The notes beneath the pieces are model-generated. The model ran no database searches. It was not told the DNA's origin and saw only the letters and a program-made list of their open reading frames with translations. From RYN-230 sp963720645 (lineage in GTDB: Bacteria > Actinomycetota > Actinomycetes > Streptosporangiales > Streptosporangiaceae): DNA of 64,000 bases. The stretch is from positions 310,001-374,000 of the forward strand of contig CAVRFX010000024.1 of the NCBI GenBank assembly GCA_963720645.1, in the 5' to 3' direction. Position 1 is the first letter of the stretch; every line of letters starts with the position of its first letter. Positions 8,721 through 17,512 of the stretch are shown here, one piece after another. The position numbers were made by a program, and so were the translations under genes.

Positions 8721-9268
8721 GATTGCCTCCCGGGAGGAGCTGCTCAGCTACCTACCATTGTCTGGTTACTAAACACTGAATAGCTCAAGCATTGGCAGCT
8801 TCGCCAACCCCGGGAGATCCCGCTTCTCTACCGGGCTGAAGAGGATGCTATCGCGGGGGATTCCAGCTTCGCAACGAAACGATATAGAAAGTGACGTAGG
8901 GCGCTGTTACTGCACGTCAGCGTAGGGTTTCGGAAGGCTCCCGCGCGACCACGCGTGGCCTCTCGGCGAGCCCCCGCGGCCCGGCGCCCAGGGTCCCCGA
9001 AACGGTCCGGGCCGCCCCGTCGCCAGGACAGCCTCAGGGCCGCATCCCCGCAGCTGGCCGGGGCCCTCGGACGGGGCGCGGGCGAACGAGCGGGACGGAC
9101 GAGGCATAAGGGGGTGGGCTCGCGGAGGGGATGCGAGGGGCGAGCGGGGCGAGCGGGGCGAGCACGGTGCGAGGGATGGGGATGGCCTGGTGTGGCGGGG
9201 TTGGGCCCGCGGGCCGGGCGGCCGGAAAATGGGCTGCACGACATGGCCATGGGCGGTCACGATGAAGG
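8721..9268. other. Intergenic region, divergent, no gene seen
   Basis: 548 bp between the divergent membrane protein and GNAT genes. The first 150 bp next to the membrane gene are AT-richer and probably hold its promoter. Bases 9120-9180 are a purine-rich, GC-dense stretch with short direct repeats of GGGCGAGC. No convincing coding frame, RNA or terminator was found. Confidence 0.4.
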
Positions 9269-10141
9269 ATGCCCTGGTTCCTGAGTGACAGCCTGCCCGA
9301 ATACTCGGCCACCGTGGACGGCCTGCTGTCCCGGCGGCCCGCCCAGCACACCATCCTGCTCGGCGCTATCGAGACGCTCCGCGCCGCCGGGACCGCGGCC
9401 TTCGGGGCCATCGCGCCGCTCTTCGGCTGGTGGCAGGGACCGGACGGCGAGGTGAGCGCGGCGTTCCTGCACACGCCGCCGTTCCCGGTGGCGCTGACCG
9501 CCGTGCCCGCCCCGGCCGCGGCGGCCCTGGCCCAGGCGCTGGCCACCCGCGGCCACACGGTGGCTGGGGTGAACACGGAACCGGACGCCGCGGAAGCGTT
9601 CGCCCGCGCGTGGCACGACCTGACCGGCGACGCCATCGAGCTGCACATGCGGAACCGGCTGTTCCGGCTCGGTGAGCTGCGCTGGCCCGACCCGCGCCCG
9701 CCCGGGCAGGCCCGGGTGGCCGGCGCTGACGACCGCAGCCTGCTCATTGCCTGGTCGGAGGCGTTCCACCTGGAGGCGCAGTCCGGGCCGGAGAACCTGG
9801 TGGCGATGGTGGACGACCGGCTCTCCTACCGGGGGCTGACCTTGTGGGAGGACGCCGGCCAGCCGGTGTCCATGGCCGGGCGGACCCGGATGGCGGCCGG
9901 CCAGGTGCGGGTCGGCCCGGTGTACACGCCGCCCGGGCTGCGCGGCCACGGCTACGCGGGCGCGGTGACCTGCGTGGTCAGCCAGGCCGCCCTCGACGCC
10001 GGGGCCGGCCAGGTGCTGCTGTTCACCGACCTGGCCAACCCGACCAGCAACGCTCTCTACCAGCGTCTGGGCTACGAGCCGGTGGAGGACCGGGCCATCT
10101 GGTCGTTTCACCCGTCACCGGCCGACGGGCGCGCCGGCTAG
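9269..10141 (+). CDS. GNAT family N-acetyltransferase
   Basis: A 290-residue protein with a C-terminal GNAT fold. VRVGPVYTPPGLRGHGYAGA is the beta4/acetyl-CoA loop (the RGxGYA version of motif A), followed by LLFTDLANPTSNALYQRLGY, the typical motif B ending. The N-terminal half resembles the actinobacterial subgroup beginning MPW and containing a long helical domain. An in-frame stop immediately upstream fixes 9269 as the most 5' possible start. It converges on asd. The substrate is unknown. Confidence 0.85.
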   Translation: MPWFLSDSLPEYSATVDGLLSRRPAQHTILLGAIETLRAAGTAAFGAIAPLFGWWQGPDGEVSAAFLHTPPFPVALTAVPAPAAAALAQALATRGHTVAGVNTEPDAAEAFARAWHDLTGDAIELHMRNRLFRLGELRWPDPRPPGQARVAGADDRSLLIAWSEAFHLEAQSGPENLVAMVDDRLSYRGLTLWEDAGQPVSMAGRTRMAAGQVRVGPVYTPPGLRGHGYAGAVTCVVSQAALDAGAGQVLLFTDLANPTSNALYQRLGYEPVEDRAIWSFHPSPADGRAG

Positions 10142-10204
10142 GAGGTGCCGGGCCGGGCGAGGTGTTCGTTGCGTGCCTTTGAATTTGATCGTGGCTTTTG
10201 ACCG

Positions 10205-11269
10205 TCAGAGCGCGGCAGCGACCAGCTCGGCGATCTGCGCGGTGTTCAGGGCGGCGCCCTTGCGCAGGTTGTCGCCGCAGACGAAGAGATCCACGGCGCA
10301 CGGGTCGTCCAGGGACCGGCGGACCCGGCCGACCCAGGTCGGGTCGGTGCCCACCACGTCGGCCGGGGTCGGGAACTCGCCCCGCTCCGGGTCGTCGTTG
10401 AGCACCACGCCCGGGGCCTCGCTGAGCACACGCTGCGCACCCGACCGGGTGATCTCCCGGCTGAACACGGCGTGGACGGCCACCGAGTGGGTGGTCACCA
10501 CCGGCACCCGGACGCAGGTGGCCGTCACCCGGAGGTCCGGCAGGCCGAGGATCTTGCGGGACTCGTTGCGGATCTTCAGTTCCTCCGACGACCAGCCGTC
10601 CGGCTTGACCGAGCCGGCCCAGGGGACGACGTTGAGGGCGAGCGGGGCGGGGAACGGACCGAAATCACCGACCACGGCGCGCAGGTCACCGGCCCGCTGG
10701 CCGAGCATCCGCGATCCGGCGGTCTTGTCCAGCTGGGCGTACAGCGTGTCGATCCCGGCCTGGCCCGCGCCCGAGGCGGCCTGGTAGGAGCTCACCACCA
10801 TCTCTTCCAGCCCGAACGCACGGTGCAGCGCACCCATGGCCACGATCAGCGACAGCGTGGTGCAGTTGGGGTTCGAGATGATGCCCTTGGGCCGGTTCGC
10901 GGCCTCGTTCGGGTTGACCTCCGGCACCACCAGGGGCACCGCCGGGTCCATCCGGAACGCCCCCGAGTTGTCCACCACGACCACGCCGCGGGCCGCCGCG
11001 ACCGGGGCCCACCCCGCGGAGACCTCGTCGGGAACGTCGAACATGGCCACGTTGACCCCGTCGAACACCTCCGGGGTGAGGGCCAGCACCTCGATGTCGG
11101 CGCCGCGGACGCGCAGCTGCCGCCCGGCGGACCGCGGGGAGGCGATCAGCCGGACCTCGCCCCACACGTCGTCGCGGGTGGACAGCAGGTCGAGCATGAC
11201 CGTGCCCACGGCGCCGGTCGCGCCGACCACGGCCAGGGTCGGCTTGGCCGCCCCGGGGCGGCCGATCAC
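10205..11269 (-). CDS. asd: Aspartate-semialdehyde dehydrogenase
   Basis: 354 residues. It catalyses reductive dephosphorylation of aspartyl-4-phosphate with NADPH, the second step of the lysine/threonine/methionine/diaminopimelate pathway. The N-terminal motif VVGATGAVGTVMLDLL binds NADP. The catalytic cysteine lies in SNPNCTTLSL at about residue 134, and the substrate loop is SSYQAASGAGQAG. The start codon overlaps the lysC stop by 4 bp (11266-11269), so the pair is translationally coupled. Length and order match other actinobacteria. Confidence 0.97.
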   Translation of the reverse strand: MIGRPGAAKPTLAVVGATGAVGTVMLDLLSTRDDVWGEVRLIASPRSAGRQLRVRGADIEVLALTPEVFDGVNVAMFDVPDEVSAGWAPVAAARGVVVVDNSGAFRMDPAVPLVVPEVNPNEAANRPKGIISNPNCTTLSLIVAMGALHRAFGLEEMVVSSYQAASGAGQAGIDTLYAQLDKTAGSRMLGQRAGDLRAVVGDFGPFPAPLALNVVPWAGSVKPDGWSSEELKIRNESRKILGLPDLRVTATCVRVPVVTTHSVAVHAVFSREITRSGAQRVLSEAPGVVLNDDPERGEFPTPADVVGTDPTWVGRVRRSLDDPCAVDLFVCGDNLRKGAALNTAQIAELVAAAL

Positions 11270-12543
11270 CGGCCCGTCCCCCCGTACACCACGGCCTCGA
11301 CCTCGCTGGCGTCCAGGTCGAAAGCCCGGTGCGCGGCGGTGACCGCGAGGTCCACGTCCTTCTGGTCCACCACGACCGAGATCCTGATTTCCGAGGTGGA
11401 GATCATCTCGATGTTGACCGCGGCGTCGGCGAGCGCGCCGAAAAACGTGGCGCTGACCCCCGGGTGCGACCGCATCCCCGCCCCGATCAGGGACACCTTG
11501 CCGATCCGGTCGTCGTAGAGCAGGGTCTCGAAGCCGATGTCCGGCTGCGCGCCGTTCAGCGCCGCCATCGCGGCCTGCCCGTCGTCGCGGGGCAGCGTGA
11601 ACGAGATGTCGGTGCGGCCGGTGGCCGCGGCGGAGATGTTCTGCACGATCATGTCGATGTTGATGCCGGCCGCGGCCACGATGCGGAAGATCTGCGCGGC
11701 CACGCCGACCCGGTCGGGCACGCCGGCCACCGTGATCTTCGCCTCACTCCGGTCGTGCGCGACTCCGGAGATGATCGCCTGCTCCACCCCGGCCGCCTCC
11801 GTTTCCTCATTGGCTTCGCTGATCGTGGTGCCCGTGCGGTTGCTGAACGACGACCTGACGTGGATCGGCATCGCGTAGCGCCGGGCGTACTCCACGCACC
11901 GCAGCTGGAGGATCTTGGCCCCGCACGCGGCCATCTCCAGCATCTCCTCGTAGCTGATCCACGGGATGCGGCGGGCGGTCCGGACGATCCGGGGGTCGGC
12001 GGTGAACACCCCGTCCACGTCCGTGTAGATCTCGCAGATATCAGCCTCCAGGGCCGCGGCCAGCGCCACCGCCGTGGTGTCGGTGCCGCCCCGGCCCAGC
12101 GTGGTGACGTCCTTGCTGTTCTGTGAGACGCCCTGGAAGCCGGCCACGATCGGGATGGCCCCGTCGGCCAGCGCGCCGGTGATCCGGCCCGGGGTGATGT
12201 CGATGATCCGCGCCTTGCCGTGCGCGGAGTCGGTGATCACCCCAGCCTGGGACCCGGTGAACGAGCGTGCTTCCAGGCCGAGGTTGGCGATGGCCATGGC
12301 CAGCAGGGCCATCGAGATCCGCTCGCCCGCGGTGAGCAGCATGTCCAGTTCGCGCCCCGGGGGCAGCGGGCTGACCTGCGCGGCCAGGTCGAGGAGTTCA
12401 TCGGTGGTATCGCCCATGGCGGACACCACCACGACCACCGAATGCCCGGCCTTGCGGGTGGCCACGATGCGCTGGGCTACCCGCTTGATGCCATCGGCAT
12501 CGGCCACCGAGGACCCACCGTACTTCTGCACGACAAGCGACAC
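11266..12543 (-). CDS. lysC: Aspartate kinase
   Basis: 425 residues. It phosphorylates L-aspartate with ATP, the entry step of the aspartate family pathway. The N-terminal kinase motif is VQKYGGSSVADADGIKR; GRGGTDTTAVALAAAL and EIYTDVDGVFTADPR are the substrate and nucleotide loops. Two ACT domains occupy about residues 265-425 and usually give feedback control by lysine and threonine. As in corynebacteria, an internal start probably yields a separate beta subunit (see 11785-11800). It is cotranscribed with asd. Confidence 0.97.
   Translation of the reverse strand: MSLVVQKYGGSSVADADGIKRVAQRIVATRKAGHSVVVVVSAMGDTTDELLDLAAQVSPLPPGRELDMLLTAGERISMALLAMAIANLGLEARSFTGSQAGVITDSAHGKARIIDITPGRITGALADGAIPIVAGFQGVSQNSKDVTTLGRGGTDTTAVALAAALEADICEIYTDVDGVFTADPRIVRTARRIPWISYEEMLEMAACGAKILQLRCVEYARRYAMPIHVRSSFSNRTGTTISEANEETEAAGVEQAIISGVAHDRSEAKITVAGVPDRVGVAAQIFRIVAAAGINIDMIVQNISAAATGRTDISFTLPRDDGQAAMAALNGAQPDIGFETLLYDDRIGKVSLIGAGMRSHPGVSATFFGALADAAVNIEMISTSEIRISVVVDQKDVDLAVTAAHRAFDLDASEVEAVVYGGTGR
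11785..11800 (-). promoter_or_regulatory. Internal ribosome binding site and GTG start for aspartokinase beta subunit
   Basis: Within lysC, GGAGG (11800-11796) stands 8 bases before an in-frame GTG (11787-11785) at the start of VEQAIISGVAHDRSEAK. Translation from here gives a 173-residue protein of only the two ACT domains, matching the separately initiated beta subunit known from Corynebacterium lysC (about 172 residues). That it is used here is inference. Confidence 0.65.
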
Positions 12544-12651
12544 AGGTGAGCCGCTCCTCCCGCTCCGGCTGCTGGCGGCTTGAGTGTACCCACCCCGGCT
12601 GGTAACTCCCGCCCCGTTTTCCCGGCGGCGGGGCCGCGGGGCCGGAGCAGG

Positions 12652-13218
12652 TCAGGCGAGCGAGTTCTCCTCGGACACGTCCAGCATGGCGTGGGCCAGC
12701 ACCGCGTGCAGGGCCCGCAGCGCAGCGCTGCCGTGCGTCCCCCAGTGATTGACGTAGGAGTACTGCCACCACCACAGGGCTTCCAGGGAGCGGCCGGCCT
12801 CGTAGTGCTGCAGCCCGTGGATCAGGTCCGCCGCGACCGCAGCCAGGTCGTCGGACAGGCGGAACGGGGTCAGCCCGGTGTCAGAGTAAGGGTCGAACAG
12901 CTCGGCGTACTCGTCGTAGTCGGCCAGCCGCCGGGCCAGCCCGGACCGCAGCGTGTCCAGGTCCGGGTCCGCGCCCACGTCGGGCTCCCAGTTGTCGGGC
13001 AGGATGACGTCCTTGCTCGCGCCCAGCTGCGCGCCCGCCAGCAGGATCTGCGAGACCTCCAGCAGCAGCAGCGGGACCGCCTCATCGCCGCCCTCACCAT
13101 GGGCCAGGGCGGCCACCCCGTCCAGGAAGTCACGGGCCTGCCCGGCGATCCGGTCGGCCAGCGGGTTCCAGCCCTCGCCCGTCGGCGGAGCCGGTGATCC
13201 TTGGTCAGCAGTGCTCAT
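12652..13218 (-). CDS. DUF5063 domain-containing protein
   Basis: A 188-residue helical, acidic soluble protein. LADRIAGQARDFLDGVAAL, LLLEVSQILLAGAQLGA and the Trp-rich SLEALWWWQYSYVNHWGTH are the recognisable conserved segments of this actinobacterial family. It is regularly found between recR and lysC in this phylum. Function is unknown. No signal peptide or membrane segment is seen. It ends 108 bp before the lysC start, so cotranscription with lysC-asd is possible. Confidence 0.8.
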   Translation of the reverse strand: MSTADQGSPAPPTGEGWNPLADRIAGQARDFLDGVAALAHGEGGDEAVPLLLLEVSQILLAGAQLGASKDVILPDNWEPDVGADPDLDTLRSGLARRLADYDEYAELFDPYSDTGLTPFRLSDDLAAVAADLIHGLQHYEAGRSLEALWWWQYSYVNHWGTHGSAALRALHAVLAHAMLDVSEENSLA

Positions 13219-13396
13219 GGGTTCCTCGCAGCCAGGGTGCGGTCCTGCGGGTGACCGGGGCTCGGTCGCGAGTCCCCAGCCTGCCCGTCCTCCGGTCCGG
13301 TTTCATGGGACACGCCGCGCCGCCCGGGGCGCGTTCAGCATCGTGGCTCCCGCGAATGCCCGCATGTCCGGCATGGGAGACGTCGTAGCACACGGG

Positions 13397-13996
13397 TCAG
13401 ACATCGAGGAGCCGCCGTCCCTCGAAAGCCCGGCCCAGCGTGACCTCGTCCGCGTACTCCAGGTCACCCCCGACGGGCAGCCCGCTGGCCGGCCTGGTCA
13501 CCCGGAGGCCCAGCGGCTTGAGCAGCCGGGCCAGGTAGGTCGCGGTCGCCTCGCCTTCCAGGTTCGGGTCGCAGGCCAGGATCACCTCGGTGACCGCGCC
13601 GTCGGACAGCCGCACCATCAGCTCCCTGGTCCGCAGGTCCTCCGGGCCGATCCCGTCGATGGGGCTGATCGCCCCGCCGAGCACGTGGTACCGGCCGCGG
13701 AATTCGCGGATCTTCTCGATCGCGGCGACATCCTTGGGCTCCTCCACCACGCAGATGACCGCCGGGTCGCGGCGCGGGTCGCGGCAGATGCGGCACTCGT
13801 CTTCCTCGGCCACGTTGCCGCAGATCCGGCAGAACCGGACCCGCTCGGTCACCTCGACCAGCACCGCCGCCAGCCGCCGGACGTCCGTGGCGTCGGTGGC
13901 GAGCAGGTGGAACGCGATGCGCTGCGCGCCCTTGGGGCCGACGCCCGGCAGCCTGCCGAGTTCGTCGATGAGGCTCTGGACGATCCCTTCGTACAC
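13397..13996 (-). CDS. recR: Recombination mediator RecR
   Basis: 199 residues, the standard length. The N-terminal helix-hairpin-helix LPGVGPKGAQRIAFHLL contacts DNA, the four-cysteine zinc finger is CRICGNVAEEDECRIC, and the Toprim domain follows (ICVVEEPKDVAAIEK ... VILACDPNLEGEATA). RecR works with RecF/RecO in loading RecA at gaps. It lies directly downstream of ybaB (14-bp gap) in the conserved dnaX-ybaB-recR order. Confidence 0.97.
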   Translation of the reverse strand: MYEGIVQSLIDELGRLPGVGPKGAQRIAFHLLATDATDVRRLAAVLVEVTERVRFCRICGNVAEEDECRICRDPRRDPAVICVVEEPKDVAAIEKIREFRGRYHVLGGAISPIDGIGPEDLRTRELMVRLSDGAVTEVILACDPNLEGEATATYLARLLKPLGLRVTRPASGLPVGGDLEYADEVTLGRAFEGRRLLDV

Positions 13997-14010
13997 GTGG
14001 TGCCAGCCGC

Positions 14011-14445
14011 TCAGCCGCGCAGGTCGCCGCTGCCGCGCGGCTCGCCGCCGTGCGGCTGGCCGGGAACGTCCCCGATGCCCGGGATACCGGACAGGCCCGG
14101 CACCTCGCCCGCGCCGCCGAGCGCGCCGATACCCGACGCGAGCGGCCCCATCTTCTCCTGCTGCAGCTCGCCCGCGGCCCGGTTGGCGTCCCGGACCGCC
14201 GCGAGGACCAGGTCGGCGATGGTCTGGGCCGTCTCCGCCGGGTCAGAGGCGTCGATGGCGGCCGGGCTGATGGTCAGGTCGACCAGGTCGCCCTGCCCGT
14301 TGACCTTGGCCTTCACCAGCCCGCCGCCCGCACTGCCCTCGACCACCGCGTCGGCGAGTTCTTGCTGAGCGCTCATGAGCTGGTCCTGCATCTGCTGCGC
14401 CGCGGCAAGCAGTTGCTGCATGTCAATCTGACCGCCAGGATCCAC
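14011..14445 (-). CDS. YbaB/EbfC family nucleoid-associated protein
   Basis: 144 residues from the GTG at 14445-14443, which has a GAGGG site 5 bases upstream. The open frame extends to 14505, but the extension lacks family similarity. The conserved core is MQQLLAAAQQMQDQLMSAQQ, then VKAKVNGQGDLVDLTISP and the DLVLAAVRDANRAAGEL helix. These small dimeric proteins bind DNA. The Gly/Pro-rich C-terminal tail is typical of actinobacterial members. It sits between dnaX and recR. Confidence 0.93.
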   Translation of the reverse strand: MDPGGQIDMQQLLAAAQQMQDQLMSAQQELADAVVEGSAGGGLVKAKVNGQGDLVDLTISPAAIDASDPAETAQTIADLVLAAVRDANRAAGELQQEKMGPLASGIGALGGAGEVPGLSGIPGIGDVPGQPHGGEPRGSGDLRG

Positions 14446-14673
14446 TGTGCCCTCACTCGATACCGTCAGCCCGCACCTTCGCACGGCGACTGCAACGCCC
14501 ATCACGCCGCCCGGTCCGGGACGGCGTACGGGCCTGTCGCTTCGAGCCTAAGGCCTGCGGAGTGGGGCGGGCACATCGCCTCGCGAACGGCGCTGCGGCG
14601 CTCTGTCACCGATCCCCGGGCCCCTCTGGTATCAAAAACCACGCCAGTCACACGAGGGGAGGGGTCGCGCGGG

Positions 14674-14727
14674 GGGCCGGGAGGGGCTGCGCGCGGGCCG
14701 GGAGGGGCTGCGCGCGGGCCGGGAGGG
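14674..14727. repeat. 21-bp tandem repeat, about 2.6 copies
   Basis: Units at 14674-14694 and 14695-14715 are identical, and the third copy (14716-14727) is partial. The repeat lies in the noncoding gap between ybaB and dnaX, is strongly G-rich on the plus strand, and has no obvious function. Confidence 0.8.
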
Positions 14728-14785
14728 CGTGTGCGCACGACGGCAGTCCCACCCGCATCACTCGCCACACCAGCCCCGGAGTCCG

Positions 14786-14839
14786 TTCGTGATCAACCGA
14801 TTGGTGTTGCCCTGGGCGCACCAATCGGTTGATCACGAA
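14786..14839 (-). terminator. Perfect 21-bp inverted repeat 13 bp after dnaX
   Basis: Arms at 14786-14806 and 14819-14839 are exactly complementary with a 12-base loop. The repeat starts 13 bases past the dnaX stop codon. There is no T-tract, which is common for actinobacterial terminators. Unlike most local hairpins the arms are AT-rich (GATCAACCGATTGGTG core), so a protein-binding role is also possible. The remaining gap to ybaB holds the 21-bp tandem repeat and nothing else recognised. Confidence 0.6.
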
Positions 14840-14852
14840 GGGGAGATGAGTC

Positions 14853-17042
14853 TCAGGGCTCGTCGATCTCGGCGATGATGCGGCCGCCGAGTTCCCGTGC
14901 GATGAGGTCCATGCCGGTCAGGTCCTGGCTGACCGGCTGGGCCGGGGCGCTGTCGTACTGTGCCTGCGCCGACAGGGTCTCCGGTGGCTCAGGATCATCC
15001 GGCGGCTCGGGCGGCATCTGCACCGCCGCCGGGGCCTTGGCGCTCAGCTCGTCCGGGCCGCCGTGCGCGCTGCGCGGGGCCCCGGGGGTGCTGGCCAGCT
15101 GCGTCGCGGACATCGCCCTGATCCGCAGGGTCAGGCCCAGGACGGAGGCCAGCACGCTGGCCAGGTCGCGGTCAGCACCGCTGGTCGCGAAACCCTTGGC
15201 GTCGCCTTCCCGGGGGAACAGCATGGTCAGCACGCCGCCCTCGACCGAGTGCACGGTGGCGTTGCTGAGCAGCATCCAGGCCACCCGGCGCTTGCCCTTG
15301 ACCGCTTCGAGGATCTCCGGCCAGCGCTGCCGGACGACGTCGACGTCGGAGGACGGGCCGGCGGCGGGCGGGCCGGCCGGAGCAGCAGGGGCGGCGCTGG
15401 CCGCCTGAGCGGGCAAGGCGCTGGCCGCCGGGGGCGACGCGGGGGAGGCGGGGGAGGCGGCGCTGGCCGGGGAGGGAGCAGCTGTTCCGTTCCCCGAGGG
15501 CGCGGCGGGCCTGGGAGGCGGGGCGGCAGGCGCATCATCTTGCGGGGAAGGCTGCGGGACCTCCCGGGCGGGGCGGCCCGCGGAAGCCGCCGCGGCTGCT
15601 GCTGGAGGGGCCGGCGGGGCGGACGGGGGCGCCTGGTCCGCGGCGGCGGACGGGGGTGCGGCGCCCGGCGAGGATGCAGCCGGCGGAGACGCAGCGGCCG
15701 GCGGGGATGCGGTGGCCGGCGGAGATGGAGCGGCCGGCGGGGGCGCGGCGGCTGTGGCTGCCGGGGCTGGGGAGGTGGCCGAACCCGACGACGCGGCCGG
15801 GCCCGACGACGCGGCGCCCCCGCCTTCGAGCCTGCGTTCCAGTCGTTCCAGCCGCACCAGCAGGGCCTTGTCCCCTGCAGACGCGGCAGGCAGCAGGATC
15901 TGCGCGCACATGAGCTCCAGGAGCAACCGGGGCGACGTCGCCCCGCGCATCTGGATCAGCCCCTCGCTGATGATCTCCGCCGCCCGGGTCAGCTCGGCCT
16001 GGCCGAACCGGCCCGCCTGCTCAGTCATCCGGTCGAGCCGGTCCGCGGGCATGTCGAGCAGCCCGGTCTGGCCCGCGCCGGGCACGGCGGCCAGCACGAT
16101 CAGGTCGCGGAACCGGTCGAGCAGGTCCGTGGCGAACCTGCGGGGGTCGTGGCCGCCTTCCATCACCCGGTTCACGGCACGGAAAACGGCCGCGCCGTCC
16201 TCGTTCGCGAACGCCTCGGCGACCTCGTCGAGCAGGTTTTCGTCGGTGTACCCGAGCAGGGCGACAGTCCGGTCGTAGCGCAGACCCTCCTCACCCGCCC
16301 CCGCCAGCAGCTGGTCCAGGACCGAGAGCGAGTCACGGGCCGAGCCGGCGCCCGCGCGGACCACCAGCGGCAGCACCGCGGGCTCGTAGGCGATCTGCTC
16401 CGCGCCGAGGATCTCCTCGAGCAGCTCCCGCAGGATCGCGGGCGGCACCAGGCGGAAGGGGTAGTGGTGGGTGCGCGACCGGATCGTGGCGATGACTTTT
16501 TCTGGCTCGGTCGTCGCGAACACGAACTTCAGGTGCGGCGGGGGCTCCTCGACCAGCTTGAGCAGGGCGTTGAACCCCTCCCGGGTCACCATGTGCGCTT
16601 CATCGATGATGTAGATCTTGAAGCGGCCGGACACGGGCGCGTAGAACGCCCGCTCCCGCAGGTCCCTCGCGTCATCCACGCCGCCGTGCGAGGCCGCGTC
16701 GATCTCGATCACGTCGAGACTGCCGGGGCCGTCCGGCGCCAGGGCCACGCACGACTCACATTTGCCGCACGGGTCCGGGGTGGGTCCTTCAGCGCAGTTC
16801 AGCGACCGGGCCAGGATGCGCGCGCTGGTCGTCTTCCCGCAGCCGCGCGGCCCGCTGAACAGGTAGGCGTGATTCACCCGCCCGGTACGGAGCGCCTGCC
16901 GGAGCGGCTCTGTGACGTGGTCCTGGCCTTTGACCTCGGCGAACGTCGCCGGTCGGTAGCGGCGGTAGAGCGCCAGGCGCGGCGGGGGGCCACCGGGCCG
17001 GTCCGGGTCCACAGGAACGGTGCTGGGCACGTCGCCTGTCAT
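14853..17042 (-). CDS. dnaX: DNA polymerase III subunit gamma/tau
   Basis: 729 residues from the ATG at 17042 (GAGG site just upstream). The open frame runs back to 17321, but that would pass through the SRP RNA gene and into the tRNA. Walker A is GPRGCGKT (64-71). Zinc cysteines are C83, C92, C95 and C98 (CGKCESC), and the Walker B/DEAH segment is IYIIDEAHMVTREGFNALLK. Roughly residues 400-600 form an Ala/Pro/Ser-rich linker, with a conserved C-terminal domain (VRQRWPEILEAVKGKRRVAW). It is the clamp-loader ATPase of the replisome. SRP RNA lies immediately upstream. Confidence 0.96.
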   Translation of the reverse strand: MTGDVPSTVPVDPDRPGGPPPRLALYRRYRPATFAEVKGQDHVTEPLRQALRTGRVNHAYLFSGPRGCGKTTSARILARSLNCAEGPTPDPCGKCESCVALAPDGPGSLDVIEIDAASHGGVDDARDLRERAFYAPVSGRFKIYIIDEAHMVTREGFNALLKLVEEPPPHLKFVFATTEPEKVIATIRSRTHHYPFRLVPPAILRELLEEILGAEQIAYEPAVLPLVVRAGAGSARDSLSVLDQLLAGAGEEGLRYDRTVALLGYTDENLLDEVAEAFANEDGAAVFRAVNRVMEGGHDPRRFATDLLDRFRDLIVLAAVPGAGQTGLLDMPADRLDRMTEQAGRFGQAELTRAAEIISEGLIQMRGATSPRLLLELMCAQILLPAASAGDKALLVRLERLERRLEGGGAASSGPAASSGSATSPAPAATAAAPPPAAPSPPATASPPAAASPPAASSPGAAPPSAAADQAPPSAPPAPPAAAAAASAGRPAREVPQPSPQDDAPAAPPPRPAAPSGNGTAAPSPASAASPASPASPPAASALPAQAASAAPAAPAGPPAAGPSSDVDVVRQRWPEILEAVKGKRRVAWMLLSNATVHSVEGGVLTMLFPREGDAKGFATSGADRDLASVLASVLGLTLRIRAMSATQLASTPGAPRSAHGGPDELSAKAPAAVQMPPEPPDDPEPPETLSAQAQYDSAPAQPVSQDLTGMDLIARELGGRIIAEIDEP

Positions 17043-17068
17043 GACCTCACCCTCGCGGTGCCGGTAAG

Positions 17069-17156
17069 GACCCCCCGCACACCCGCCAGAGCCCGCGTAC
17101 CCTTGCTGCCTTCCGGCCCTGGGGGAGTTGGCGGGATAAGCGCCGTGCGGGGGGTC
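17069..17156 (-). ncRNA. ffs: Signal recognition particle RNA (4.5S type)
   Basis: The minus strand holds the invariant SRP domain IV core GGCCGGAAGGCAGCAAGGGT in a hairpin. The ends pair exactly over 12 bases (17145-17156 with 17069-17080). Size is about 88 nt. It scaffolds Ffh for cotranslational targeting. Position directly upstream of dnaX is standard in actinobacteria. Confidence 0.93.
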
Positions 17157-17267
17157 GCGGACCAGTCTAGCCACGACCCGGGAGCGGTCGTGCCGCATCC
17201 CGCCGGGCGGCGAACTCGTCAGCCGGGCCGCGTCCGGGCGGTCCCCCGTCCCGGTAAGCTTGCCCGC

Positions 17268-17352
17268 GGAGGATTCGCCTAGTGGCCTAGGGCGCACGCT
17301 TGGAAAGCGTGTTGGGGGCAACCCCTCAGGAGTTCGAATCTCCTATCCTCCG
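17268..17352 (+). tRNA. tRNA-Ser (GGA anticodon)
   Basis: 85 nt. The acceptor stem GGAGGAT/ATCCTCC is perfect, the anticodon stem CACGC/GCGTG encloses TTGGAAA (anticodon GGA), a long variable arm is present as expected for serine, and the T-arm contains GTTCGAATC. CCA is not encoded. Its 3' 38 bases are repeated at 20905, marking it as an integration site. Confidence 0.96.
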
Positions 17353-17353
17353 C
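17315..17353. repeat. attL-like repeat in tRNA-Ser(GGA)
   Basis: 39 bases running from the variable arm through the acceptor stem of tRNA-Ser(GGA). The copy at 20905-20943 differs only at the 32nd base (T here, C there). Confidence 0.8.
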
Positions 17354-17475
17354 GCGTCTGACCTGCGGAGACACCGGCCGAGTCGGCCGATGTCCGGATG
17401 CCTCGTCTCCGGCGGTCTCAAATAGTGGCCTCAGTTAAGAGCCGCGGACCGTGTTGCCGCACAAGTTGGGGTGAC

Positions 17476-17501
17476 CTGGCCGCAGGAGTCCCTGCGGCCA
17501 G
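17476..17501 (-). terminator. Hairpin after the secreted protein gene
   Basis: An 11-base perfect inverted repeat (CTGGCCGCAGG / CCTGCGGCCAG) with a 4-base loop, 11 bases beyond the stop codon at 17513. No T-tract follows. It is probably the transcription terminator of the minus-strand gene. Confidence 0.6.
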
Positions 17502-17512
17502 GCCATATGAGG

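Noticed and set aside
15063..17282. A 739-codon plus-strand open frame opposite dnaX
   Set aside because: It is a high-GC antisense shadow: Arg/Gly/Ala-rich with no domain, while the minus strand encodes an unmistakable DnaX and passes through the SRP RNA.
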